Source: Gymnogyps californianus | Taxonomy: Eukaryota; Chordata; Aves; Accipitriformes; Cathartidae | Direction: 5' to 3' | Length of the DNA: 64,000 nt | Assembly (NCBI RefSeq): GCF_018139145.2 | Contig: NC_059477.1 | Span: 13,627,522 to 13,691,521 of the forward strand | In this document: positions 14,608 to 26,200 of the stretch, piece by piece | How the letters are laid out: every line of letters starts with the position of its first letter | Numbering within the stretch: the first letter of the stretch is position 1 | The notes under the pieces: model-generated | The model's input: only the letters and a program-made list of their open reading frames with translations | Databases searched by the model: none | Told to the model about the DNA's origin: nothing | Program-made: the position numbers and the translations under genes

Positions 14608-15226
14608 AATATTTACAGTAGTACTGATTCAGTTAGTCAGCTGGGCAACCTTGGAGTTATTAGCCCTGGTATTGAAACATTTGCAGTAGCAGTAACATTA
14701 AAATGGATTGCCTGATATTCCGGTAGTGTAGGAGTAGGAAGTTTTGATTTGCTGTTGTCAACTTTTCTGTCTCCCAGTGAGTTCAATGGCACAAGAGACC
14801 TCTACTGAATGCATTTGTATAGAGTTTCTCTTCAGAGATTCCTAGGTGTCTTAGATCTAAGGCAGAAAGAATAAAGTGGCAAATAGTTCTCCTACCAGAG
14901 AGGCAGTGGAGGCAGGTCTTTTAAGTGTCAGGGTGAGATAGTTGGAAGGCTTGCACTTGGTATTTTCTGACTTTCTCTTGTGCTCAAAAGGTGGATCCAT
15001 AAGCCAAGTTTAGTATTTCTAAAGCTGATTGGAGGAAGTGGTGGAGAAAGGAGGTGGTATTTGATGCTCAGTGAAACAGAAATAGTTTGACAAGAATTCT
15101 CCTGGCCTTTTTAAAAGGGTTGACATGATCTGTATTTGATTTGAATATTACAAATTGATTGAGAGCTGGGAACTGAGTTTTACTTGATGCAGATAATCCA
15201 AAACAGGAAGAGGTGCTTTGGCTATG

Positions 15227-15254
15227 CTGACCGGGGTCAGAAGCAGCGTATAAA
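15227..15254 (+). promoter_or_regulatory. candidate core promoter of caspase-18-like gene
   Basis: CTGACC-GG-GGTCAG forms a perfect 6-bp inverted repeat with a 2-base spacer (15227-15240). Nine bases later comes TATAAA (15249-15254). The block lies about 510 bp before the first coding exon, which opens behind a splice acceptor at 15765-15766 and therefore needs an upstream non-coding exon. TGACC/GGTCA are nuclear-receptor-type half-sites in everted arrangement. This is inference from position and motif only. Confidence 0.25.
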
Positions 15255-15300
15255 GAAAGGAGAAGCCAGATAGCTTAGAAGAGTTCTACTCACATGGACT

Positions 15301-15349
15301 CTTATCTTTGTTATGATGTAAAACCTTTATCTTTGTTACAGTGTAAAAC
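15301..15349. repeat. tandem duplication of about 24 bp
   Basis: Two neighbouring copies, 15301-15324 and 15325-15349, share the core tatctttgtta and end in gtaaaac. It lies between the TATA-like box and the first coding exon of the caspase-18-like gene. Confidence 0.75.
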
Positions 15350-15778
15350 CTGGCAGTCTCATTTACTACATAGTCTGTATTTCAGACCGGCAAGTGGCTC
15401 TTGCTCCCAAATGGGATCAAACCTCAAAAAAAACCCCCAAAAACGAAACGAAACCAGCAGCAGCCTGCCAGGATTCTACATCCTGTACATCAGTACTTCC
15501 TGCTGTCTAGACCCACCATAGGAAGCAAGAACGATCCGTGACTGTCTCTGTCAATTTCATTTAGTACAGAATTTTTTATATTCCTTGTTAAGAGAATCAA
15601 AAGAGCTAAGCATCAAAGCTATGATAGCAAGACAGCCTCTCTCTACTGAAGTACTTTTGATTGCATGTATTTATTTTGGGCTATTCTACATCATGTGATA
15701 CCTTTTATAATCATGTTGTTGCACTACTGTTACTGACAAATGAAATCAACTTCTGTTTGTATTTAGATCCAAATCCTG

Positions 15779-15784
15779 ATGTGA
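15779..15784 (+). promoter_or_regulatory. start-stop uORF (ATGTGA) before caspase-18 ATG
   Basis: Inside the same exon an ATG is followed at once by TGA, with one base between that stop and the main ATG at 15786. The first ATG has C at -3 (weak), the main one G at -3. Start-stop elements are known to stall or recycle ribosomes, so this may dampen translation. The effect is inferred. Confidence 0.5.
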
Positions 15785-15785
15785 A

Positions 15786-18700
15786 ATGAGTACAGATTTC
15801 CACAAACTCCTTTTTGACATCTCTGAGGCTTTGGTCACAGATGAGCTGGCGGCTCTGAAGTTCCTCAGCCTGGAGCACATCCCCATGAGGAAACTGGAAG
15901 CCATCCAGGAGCCCAAGGCCTTCTTCGAAGTGCTGCAGGAGAAAGACATGATTGAGGTGGGGAGCCTGTCCTTCCTGAAGGAGCTGCTCTACCGGATCCA
16001 TCGGGTGGACCTCCTGGCTGCCCACCTGGGCTCCAGCCGAGAGGAGATGGAGAGAGAGCTTCAGATCCCAGGCAGGGCAAAGGTGTCAGCCTACAGGTAA
16101 GCACAGAAGTAGTAAACCTTTGCATGCAAAATGCACAACAGTTCTGTTGTGTACCATCTTGTTTTCTGTCTGCACTGTTGTGATATGAATATCCCAGCAT
16201 AACTGTATTTATTACAGCATGACTACCTGCCATTGTGAGTTTTACATTTTGCAGTTCAAATGTGTAATTGTGGTGTTTACTTCTCATAACTTTCTTAATC
16301 AGTCTTTCTCTATTCTTTATTGCCAGGCAACTGCTATATGGAATTGCAGAGGACTTGACTGCAGAAGATGTCAAGAGTGTGAAGTTCCTGCTCCAAAAAC
16401 AAATACCAAAGAACAAGCTCCAGGATAATGCTGTATGCACAGTGATCTTGATAAGTTTCTTGCAAGGCTAGTTCAGAGTCTGCTAGTTCTTGTAAGAAGG
16501 GAGGAAAGAAAGCAGTCTGCTCTCACTAAAATCTGTTGGTGAAAGAATTGAGACGTTAGCTGATAGCTGCTGCGCGAAAGAATGGACCCTTTTTTTTATC
16601 ATTGTATCTTTTCTCTGCCCTTTTTTGCTCTCCTGTTCCTATTTTCCCTCCACCACCTGTCTCCATAATCTTTTCTTCTTGCAAAATCCATCATGCTCTT
16701 CCTTTCATCTTTGCTTCGCATTTATAAGACATTTGTAAATATGCTGTATCCAGGAAGAGTGATGTTTGCTGGAGGAAAAACAATGTTTTGGAGACAGAAA
16801 ATCAAGGTCTAATGTGAGTTCAACCACAAATTTTTGTGTGTCATTGGGTATGTTTTCTTCTTTATTGTAATTTGGGGTAACAGCATTTTGTTAACTCCCC
16901 CACAAAAATATTAAGAGGTTTCATAAGCTAGTTTAATACTTGTATTGTAAATAATGAACAGTTATAAAAATGCTTGGTATTATTAAGAAGCTTCCTTAAA
17001 AGTCTTATTTGCATTGTGGCATCTATAGGAAAATTAGCAGATTTACCTCCAACTTGGTGGACTATTGCGCTTTAAAAAACATTAGCCCCGAACACCTTTT
17101 CTGTAATAGAAAATGTAAAATGGCACAGCTAAATGACTTAACAGCACTTCATCTGAACACAGAGGCACAACAGGATGCCATGTTGTTATCCACATCAGTG
17201 CTTTGCACTGCTGAAACAAAGCAGGATAACCTAGCCATAGGCAATTTCTAATGATCCTGTGACACCTTAGTGATGTGTTTCTTCAGTTGCATTGCATCCT
17301 GACCCTTGTTTTAATGAGGTTTGGAAGAAAAAGAAATTGGTCTTTAGCTGGTCAGTCTCTGGGAATGAGGATGTTTTTCTTCTGCTCTGTCCAGAAGTGC
17401 CTGATAGTGCAGTTATTGAAGGTCACTGTATGAGTTCGGGTTATGTGTTTTTATTTTACCAGTCAATGTTGAAGGTCTTACTGGAAATGGAAAGAAATGG
17501 GATAATTAAAGAAGATGACCTGGCAATGCTGAAAGATATATTAAAGGGATTTAGAGCTGACATAAAGAAAAAAATTGATACCTATGAAGAAAAAAAAAAA
17601 GGTAAATTATTTAATCTGCTGTTTAAGAGTAGAGCTGGGTTTTTTTGATTTTTGTGGCTGCATCCTTGGCAGCTTAGGTGTCCAGAGATAAGAGGGAGAC
17701 CTTACAGTATCCTAGGATAGGCAGAGCAGCTCTTGGTACCTGTGGTTTCTGAAGTTTTCTGCTACTTCATTATCCCATCATACCTTCTTGTATCTCTCCT
17801 TAAAATACGTTCTGTGCCTTGTAAATAGTCTGCTTCTCCCTCCTCTTTGCCTTAAATGCAATTTTTCTCTTCAGGAAACAGTGCAGTGCTGGTTTTGGAC
17901 CAGCATAGCTTTTCAGTCACTGAAAGAGACTGGAAGTGACAGTTGCCTTGGGGAAACTTGGATTGGGACGTTGTCAGCATTACTTTCTGTTAGCCAGGCT
18001 GTTTGCTCTTAGTCAAAGGAAAAGTCCCTGGAGACCAGGTACTTGGCTAAAGTGTAACCATTAACTTTCTGTACCAGATGTGAAATTTCAAGGACTTCAG
18101 CTGCAACAGCCCAGATATACTGAGGTGGTGACTTCTGACACCACAGCTGGGCCTTACTCTTTGGGAAACAGGATATGTCAACCAACAACAACTGAAACTT
18201 ATTAAATTTTTCCCCCGAACCTCATTTTGGATGACTCAGGACATGTGTTTCCTTAGACACATCTCTACAGCACATGCAGTTCCCTGCAGAGATACCGACT
18301 AGTTTCCCCAGCATGTCTTTGTGCTGCTCACCTGTGCTTGTGTCTCTAAAAGAGCAGAAGAAAATTGCCAGGGGTGGCTAGCGTAAGCAAGCCCTGTGTC
18401 AGGGGAATGGTTTTTTAGAAGTATTGTTATTATTTTATCCCCTTGATAAGTAGAAAAAGAGCATGTGTTATAGATCTTGTTGCCCTGACAATTAAATTGC
18501 ATTTAAACACATCTGTGCAACTTGTAAAAGGGGTACTGTGATTTATTTCCTTGGGTAGAGTCATGGGTTTGATGATTTCTTCACTTATTTCAGGCCATTA
18601 TATTCAAAGAAGCATTTTGTTGCTTTGAGGAGATCTTCCATTGTGCTGGTATTCTGCATCCTTGGTGTGTCCACCCAAACAGTAAAGTTCTCTGGAGAAG

Positions 18701-21700
18701 AGACAATGGCCTCAGAAGTAAATGAACTAGCTGTAGTGTACCACTGTACAAAAATGGGTCTCCTCTTTCACTTGTGTATCCCATAGTGGAGATGCTAGTG
18801 ACTGGCGTGACTACTCACATTCAGCCTTTTATTATCTGGCTCTTGCTACCAGTAAAAGAGAAGAGAAGAAATAGAGCACAGCTCTGCACAGCTTCAATAA
18901 CCAGCAGTCTGAAACTGGAACCCTGCTTGGCCCAGCTCTACAAAATGATGGTGTCTCAGTGATGTGGAAACCACCCTCCACCTCACGCCTTGTACTGTTT
19001 TTTTGAGTGTTGAAATATGCACAGTGGAAGATTTGTCTTTTTAGTCCTAAAATGTTCTGTTTATCTTCTCCCTCTTAGAAAATGATTCTAAGGAAAAACT
19101 CCACTATCCGGTGTCTGTGTCTGTGCATCCAGCAGGACAAGGAGCAGAGGGAGCGACACCACACCTGGTGAGAAATACCTCAAGATTACTTTTAAAGTAT
19201 TTATCCAACTCCTGGGAGCGGGGAGCATAAATTCTTAAGACCAAGCAGGTGGAAGAGCTGAAAGGGAGGGGTTCTGGCTTTATATGTAGGCCTTGGAACA
19301 ATTCCTATTTTCAAAACAAGACCAAGCCTCGTTCCTTTGTGAGGACCTGGCTGTCAGCAACCTTTTAGGCAAGAAATGAAGGAGTAGCTGTTGTGTGAAG
19401 AAAACCAATCTTAACGATAATGGAGACTGGGACGTTAAAGTCCTGGCCCGGATACTCCTGGACAGATGGGAATGGAACAACAGAATCTGCTACCTCACTA
19501 GAAACCCACAAGGACTCTGAGAGGGAATGGTAGGGTGCAGGAACTTTTCCTTTGCACATGCAAATTTGTGTTTCTGGATACTCACTTTCTCCCATGCCGA
19601 AATCATATCCTAACCACCGAGAGAGAGGAGGAGGGATTCAGGGAGACAAAGCAGATTCCTCTCCCCTGTAGCTAGCTTGTATTCTTAGGCTTTTCCTTTC
19701 TTGTATCTTGGCCCTCGTGATTTTTTTGCGCGCAGGCGTGAAGGACCAACAATCTGTGTATAGCGTATTTCTCTTTTGCATGCTTGGCACTGCTTGCTTA
19801 TCTGCTTTTTTTGTTTCTACAGCCTGTGGAATCATATAAGATGAAAAATAACCCCCATGGTTACTGTGTGATTCTTAACAACTACATTTTTAAAAATCCG
19901 TATGAAGCCAGAGAAGGAACAGTGAAAGATGGAGGTAAGTACTTTTTTAATCCAATTACTGGTTTGGTTTTTTCTCTGATAATTCTCTGAAAGAATTGTC
20001 TAATGTTTCCTGTGAAGAAGAATCATGTCCACTGAGCTCCTTTGCCTCCAGAGTAACTGGAATGACAGTCACTGTAGAAATTGGAAATATGCCACTTCCA
20101 ACAGTTTAGCTGATGGCTTAAAGAAGGAACGGCTTTCTGTTCTAGGTAAAAAGCATCATCTTAATTGGTCATATGTACCAAATAGTGAAGGAAGGATTAC
20201 TATTCCACCTTTTCACTTTTTGTTTTTAATTCTTAGGTATCAAGGAGTAATATTTTTAAGTCCTTAAATTCTCTTTAATGCTCAAATAAATGCTACTGCT
20301 TTGTAATTTTCCTTAAAGCCTGTCTTCCTGCAAGAGTCACTTTTAAGATAAACAAGAGTTTATCTTAAAAAAGTAAAATCTGTTTCATGAAAGCACACAT
20401 CACTGATGTTTTAACTCCATCCAGCCTGTCTACAGGCTGCTTGCTTCCCAGCTACTTTCTCACCACCCACACAACAATTAAGTCAACATTTGCTGAGAAG
20501 TCCACATAGCATTTGTTAGCGGGTTACCTTGCCTTCCTTCTTGCTGCATTGATTATTCTTACAGAATGAGGGACCTACTTAATTTAAGAGTGGCATAATT
20601 TATCATTCTAAAGAGATACCTCTTCTTTAATTTGCTAAGTGGTGTTCTTAAGCATCTGAGATTACTATGCAATGCACAGTTAAAGCTTGCTTTAACACAA
20701 TAAGCTTCACTAATTTGTACCGATTAATCAGATAATCTGAAACCTGTTGTTTTAGATAGCATGATGCTTAACCCAGTTGTGTTTAAAAAAAATAAAATTA
20801 GGCATTTGGGTTTTTCTAATTAGATTTGGCAGGCTAAGAGTCAGGTGAGTTTATTGGTGGGATCTGAACACTTTTGCAAAGATCTGTTCTACCACACAGA
20901 CACTGATGTTTCAGCATCTTCCTTGTCACTGTTTATGTTTAACAAATGCCCTTTGACTTTTTTTCCCAGAGGCTGTGAAGAGGGTCTTTAAGTGGCTTCA
21001 GTTTGAGACAGTTGAGCACATGGATCTAGAAGCAAAGCAAATGTATGCAAAAGTTAAAGAATACAGCAAAAAAGATCATAGTAACATGGACTGTTTTGTT
21101 TGCTTTATTTTTTCCCATGGTGAAAAAGACAAAATAAAAGGCGTTGATCATGAGTTGATAAATATTAAAGATTTACTCTCCTGCTTCAGTGGATCTAATT
21201 GTCCTTCTCTTGCTGGCAAACCTAAGCTGTTTTTCATCCAGGCTTGCCAAGGCTCTGTAGGTCATCCAGGTGTCACAGTAAAAGAAGACTTCTCTGGCCA
21301 TCTTGAGATGGATGCTACCCCTCTGACTTCCATTCCTGATCAAGCTGATATTCTGGTTGGCATGGCTACAGTAGAAGACTATGAGAGCTACCGCTGTACA
21401 AAGACTGGCAGTGTTTACGTTCAATGCCTCTGCGACAAGATGGAGTTGCTTTGCCCACTGTAAGTACTATTTTTAATCCATGTACATTTGGGGTATTGCA
21501 GACATACATACTTAAGCATGCTGTGCTGAAACATCAGTGTTTTGCATTTGTGATGTATAATGCTTTTCACCTGCAGGACAGTGCAGAACAGTAATTATTC
21601 TGGAATTGGGCATTGTTATTCTTCTACAGATGAACCAAAGTACAAGTGACTTCCCCTAGTTTGCCTGTGACAGAACCAGGGTTGTAATGCTGGAACATTA

Positions 21701-22390
21701 CATATAAACAAGTGTGTGTATGTGTGTGCATGTTTTTTAATGTTTTTTGACTGATAAATGATTTTTCTTCCAGTGACACCTGATGAGAGGCAAATTTGAT
21801 GAGTGATTACACAGACAAAAAAATCAGTGTTCTTTAGTCATAATTTTCATTGTTGCCTCCCTCCCATCCCCATCATAAACTTGATTTAGAAAATAGAATT
21901 TCTCTGCAGACATTACTTTCTCATGGTGTCCAGAAGAGGGCTTGGAGAATGCATAGGTTTGGTTCTGTTTCATCTTAGTGCGCTCTTCTGACTATAACCA
22001 AAGCAGGGGACTGCGTTTGCTGGTACAGCGATGCTACATAGAGGTTGCTTTTATTCCCCCAAACACACTGAATTTTGTGGTTACACAGTGGAATGTGCAA
22101 TTTCAGTGGCAGGCAGGGTGAAGGGAAGATACTAGCCTTCTCTGAAACACCACTTTATCGGAGCTAACATAGATCAGCTTCTTGGCCTAGCTGCAAGTAC
22201 CATGTATTTCAATGTAACTTTTCTTCATTTTTGTTCAAGCCGCAAGGATCTCATAACCATCCTGACAGAAGTGAACAAGGAAGTGGGACGAAGAGTATTA
22301 AATGGATGGAAGCAGATGCCGAAGATTACATCAACCCTACGGAAGCAATTGATCTTCCAAATTCCACAATGTCAATCAATTGAAAAGTAG
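15786..22390 (+). CDS. CASP18: caspase-18-like tandem-DED initiator caspase
   Basis: Third DED caspase, between CASP10 and CASP8, as expected for the caspase-18 of birds, monotremes and marsupials. Coding exons: 15786-16096 (exon opens at 15767), 16327-16432, 17463-17601, 19079-19167, 19823-19934, 20970-21459 and 22240-22390, giving 465 aa in phase. DED1 (1-80) keeps RxDL as RVDL; DED2 (about 104-185) keeps KFLLQ. Catalytic His302 (FSHGE), Cys345 in QACQG and the S1 Arg394 (ESYR) are all present, so it should be an active protease, not a CFLAR-type pseudo-caspase. LEMD ending at 367 is a likely maturation site. Oddities: the short exon 4 of its neighbours is not found, and splicing 17601 to 19079 keeps frame. 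The usual Trp of GTWYIQ is Val401. DED1 is almost a copy of CASP8 DED1. The symbol rests on position and family logic, not an alignment. Confidence 0.87.
15843..16096 (+). other. DED1 gene-conversion tract shared with CASP8
   Basis: Codon by codon this segment differs from CASP8 27475-27728 at 17 of 254 bases (about 93% identity) with no gap. The preceding 57 coding bases are unalike in sequence and much more AT-rich. The introns on both sides and the DED2 exons are unalike too. The tract is GC-rich with several CpGs, like the CpG-island exon of CASP8 and unlike its own AT-rich setting, so CASP8 is the likely donor. The boundaries are where identity starts and where the exon ends. Confidence 0.85.
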
Positions 22391-23200
22391 AAAAATAAGA
22401 ATACACTCAGTTAGGAATCACATCGGGAATGGGCTTCCACAGGGAAGAGAATTTGCAAGAGAAACTATCTGAATCTGTGTAGTTAGCCCCAGTCCTTCAA
22501 GGGGCCACGGGACCTAAATTTTCCAGTCCCATGTTGAATCAGTCTCCTGGCACCTGGATCTGTAGCAGTCTGGTAAGGCTGTGGAGGAGTACAGATCTGC
22601 CTTTCTGTCCTGCAGAAGCAGTGGAGTCTGTTCAGTCTGGGTTTCAAGTGAGGAAGCACTTCCAAGTAGTATGATTTTTAACAGTTACTGGAAATGCCAA
22701 TGGAAGTCCCATTTCTGTCCGAGTTGTTCTAAGTCCCTGAAATCTGAAGAAAAGAACAGATAGATTCGGAATGCTAGATCCCTTCCCAGGGAATGTGTAA
22801 GATTGTAACTGATGTACCCAGAGGTGAATCATTGGCTGTCTCTGGAAGCTGTATAATTTTTCATGGAAAACAACATCCTTGTCCAGAAGGACCAAAAAAA
22901 GATTATTATGATAATACAAGTTTGGTTCTTTTCCTCCAGATATTTGGTTTGCTTTATGTTATTAATTTACTTGGCTAAACAGCACTGCTATTTAGGTTTT
23001 TTAATAGTAAGGGTTCTAATTGTGTTTTTTCTCAGAGCTCTTAGGGGACAGTCTGTTTTGAATGGTTGTCGACCACTGGAAGGAAGGTCCCATTCCATTA
23101 GATCCACTACTCTGAGATGCCTTCTCCTCCTGGCAACTGACTCTAGCTCCTGTGGATTCTTGTTTCTGTTGTAATAAATACCCTTGGTTTTCACATCACC
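22391..23200 (+). other. CASP18: 3'UTR of caspase-18-like gene
   Basis: Non-coding sequence from the TAG at 22388-22390 to a canonical AATAAA at 23173-23178. A GT-rich downstream stretch (tttgtttgtggtgtgttt) just after it is typical of a cleavage site. The extent is inferred. Confidence 0.55.
23173..23178 (+). terminator. polyadenylation signal AATAAA
   Basis: Canonical hexamer about 780 bases after the caspase-18-like stop codon, followed about 25 bases later by a GT-rich element. The best placed 3'-end signal for that gene. Confidence 0.55.
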
Positions 23201-26200
23201 TTTGTTTGTGGTGTGTTTCTCTTTTGGATGAGCTGAGTGAGGGACAGTCAGCACAACGAACACTTTTACTTCAGCAGCAGCAGTTATTTTGCTCTTGTTG
23301 AAGTATTCGATGGCAGCCACCCCGAGGGGTAGCATATTGATATCCCTTCATTAGCAGCTGGAGAGATGGTAGGAAAGGATAAGTTTAAGTGCAGGACTTT
23401 CATGATAATGGCAGCTGATGCCAGTGAGGCTGTTCTAACCTTGCGTCCTCAGCAATGTGTAGGTGGTGTGTGGAAGCTGTATGGGATTCTAATGGCTACG
23501 TTCCTTTTGAGTTTATAACAAGATAAAGGATGGATTTGAGACACTTTGTAACTTCTGCTTTTTTTAGTTCGTATTTTTTGGACATCCATGTCTAGCCATA
23601 AAGCAGGAGTTCTTTATTCAATCCTGCTTGTGTTCTTGAAGCAAAACTTTTTTTTTTCTAATTCCACACAATGCGTTGGCAGTTCCATTTTGCTCCCCTT
23701 ACCCTTTTTCACCTTCCAAGTAAAAGGGAGAATGCCCATTCTTAGAATCACAGCTCTGCTCACACCGGTTTCATAAATAATAAACAGACATTACAAGCAC
23801 TGTGTAAGTGAGAGTGCTGTCTGTGGCAAAAGTTACCAGAAGGTGTTGCCAGGTGTGATACAGTTCTGTGGCTGACATTTGGTTAACTGTTTAGGAAATG
23901 TGGCAACAATTTATTTACATTTTTGTAATGTTTGCATAAATGAGACCCTGATATGAAGTTAGTAATTAGGTTTGTGAATGTTGTTTTATGATAAGGAAAT
24001 ATAGCTTAAATGAAATAACTGCTTCCTCTGGGAGAAACTTGCTGGAAGGTGGCAGCTGCTCCAGTAGTGAAGTTGTGAATCAACAGCATTTCTGTTTTTT
24101 CATATTTCTCTGTATCAGAGTTCAATACTCTCAGACCAATTTCTTTCAGATATTCCACATGAGGAGGAATTGGATATCAAATTCACTTATTTGGTATATT
24201 TGGTGCTACATGGGATTTTGATTTAGTAGAGTGATGCAGCAACATACTGAAATCACAACACAAGCGTAATTTAGCAATTGCAATATACAGTTGAATCACA
24301 ATACAAATATGATTCTCATTACTTGTCTCTCTATGCTCACCATCATGACATTGGGCATTCCCAGTCACGATGGAACATGTAGGTTGAAGCCAGCTGAAGC
24401 CCATTGCTCTTTTCAAAGTTTAAATGTTTTATCAGTTGTCCAGTTTTTATACTTTTATGTTGGGCTGAGCCACGTATTCACACCCCCCGTGCTGGTCTGG
24501 CTAGCTCAGGAAGACATTATTCTTTGTTAATTGTCTTGGGGAACCTGATGATTCACAGGTGCAGCTGTCTTCTCTAAAACTAAGGTTGCCCTCCAGTCTC
24601 CCTGACGTTGAGGTAAATTGAGCTTTCTTTATGATATATTCTTCCCTGAGATCATTGGGGTTTTGCCCTTCTCTGAGCTGTCCTCCACTGGGCGGGGGGA
24701 TGTGCTGGTCAGTCACACCCTGTCATTAAATTGGAATGGTGTTTTGTTCTACCTGTTAAAATCAGGCCACCTCCATAGCTAACATTATTGCCTACTGATG
24801 AAGACCTGCTAGAAGGGAGAGAAAACCCCACCAAAATCCTCTAAAGGACTGCAGGAAGTAGCAGTGCTGTGAATTTATATGTGGCTCATGCAGTGATCAA
24901 GGAAGGAGAAAACACACTTTCAGTTTTATGGTTCTGAGCAAAGTATGCTCACAGACGCCTGTGGCAGGGTGGCTGACATATTCTTGCACATATTTGTGGC
25001 CCTCCTACAGGACTGAGGGGTAAGAAGGAAATCTGTAATTTTCTGACTCTCTTTTTCCTCCATAGCACAACTTGGAGAATGGTGAGGGGCAATCACCTTT
25101 CCTCTCTGAAGGCCCTCAGCTGTAGTTACTTTGCCTGTCCCCGCTTTTCTTCAACTCCTGGCTGGGAGGCCAAATGCTATAGCAAAACAATCCTGGCACT
25201 CAATTCTGTGTTTTGTTTTCAGCCAGCGGAAGCGCTACCACCAGAAAGTGGAGTCAGAAGGTTGGTGGGAAAGTGAAGTTGGTGAGTTGAAGTCCTGCAG
25301 GCTTACGCCGAAAGCAGGCAAGATCAGAGTGATACTGTTTGAAAAGGGAAATGCTTAGAAGAGTTGGGGAGGACTGTTAGCTGCGGAGGCGGAAATAATG
25401 TTTTCAGTGGCATGAATCCCTGCCCAGTCATTTGCATCTTGCTACCTATTCGTTCAGTTTAACATCAGTTTCCCAGAGAGCTGTTTACGCCCAGCTTCCG
25501 TGGGAAGTTTGTCATTCTCTCCACCCTAATGGTTTTAGGGTGACTTGTTAATATGCTGCTGTTGGGATGGGTTAGTGGTACGTGTGAGGAGCCTGCCTGT
25601 GTTCAGATTGCTGCCAGCTTCTCCCATTGCACGGGCTGCTGTAAGTATGTGTTTTCTCACCACCTATATAAGGGTTCACTCTTAGTTCTCAAAGTGGTGC
25701 GAAAGTCAGGTACTCCAGCGTTTTGATTAGTTGAAGTGTTGGCTATGTCTGCGATCTGTAAGATCTCCTGCAGGAAATCTTGAAGCCCAGGGAGAAGTGG
25801 AAACAAAATACACGCCATTTAGGAGATTAAGCTATGCAGCAGGGAGTCCAGAGCTAGATTTTTCTCGGGAGATGTTGGGTGTTCAGCCCTTGCTGGTTAC
25901 CCTTTTTATTCTGACCCGTAACTAACATGGACACATTCCCTCTGAAATTATTCAGATCTGCCTCTTTTCAACTAGAGATGTGTCAAATTATGAACAGAGA
26001 ACAGCATGTTTAATCTGCAATTACTTTGGTGCAATGTGCTGAAAAATACAGTTGAGATCTTTGGGAATTCCCAGATACTCATTTCTGTGTGTCCTTTCTG
26101 TAATTGTGCCTTTGCTTGTCACTGTATCTGTTCTGTTATTGACAGCCACAGGAATTCCCCAGGCCCCGAACGTGGCTGGCTCTTGTGGGTGCCAACTGTA

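Larger units (their letters stand above)
10761..15766. other. intergenic CASP10 to caspase-18-like gene
   Basis: About 5 kb between two tandem caspases. I found no exon with caspase similarity, no RNA gene and no clear transposon. It holds an ATT microsatellite (13850-13895), a 23-base T run (14585-14607), and near its right end an inverted repeat with a TATA-like box (15227-15254) that could belong to the caspase-18 promoter. Short open frames here have no recognisable content. Confidence 0.5.

Noticed and set aside
15711..16025. Antisense open frame over caspase-18 DED1, with a similar antisense frame at 27253-27657 over CASP8 DED1
   Set aside because: The two antisense frames resemble each other only because the sense exons do. 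They follow no splice signals and have no known family motif.
17878..17960. Possible linker exon 4 of the caspase-18-like gene
   Set aside because: The acceptor is good but the required frame reaches a stop and no donor in the right phase lies before it, apart from a 6-base piece.
15786..22390. Gene considered as CFLAR (c-FLIP)
   Set aside because: CFLAR lacks the catalytic Cys. This gene has QACQG with the Cys, the SHG His and a full small subunit.
25079..25358. Two overlapping open frames between caspase-18 and CASP8
   Set aside because: No domain, splice context or composition support; chance frames.
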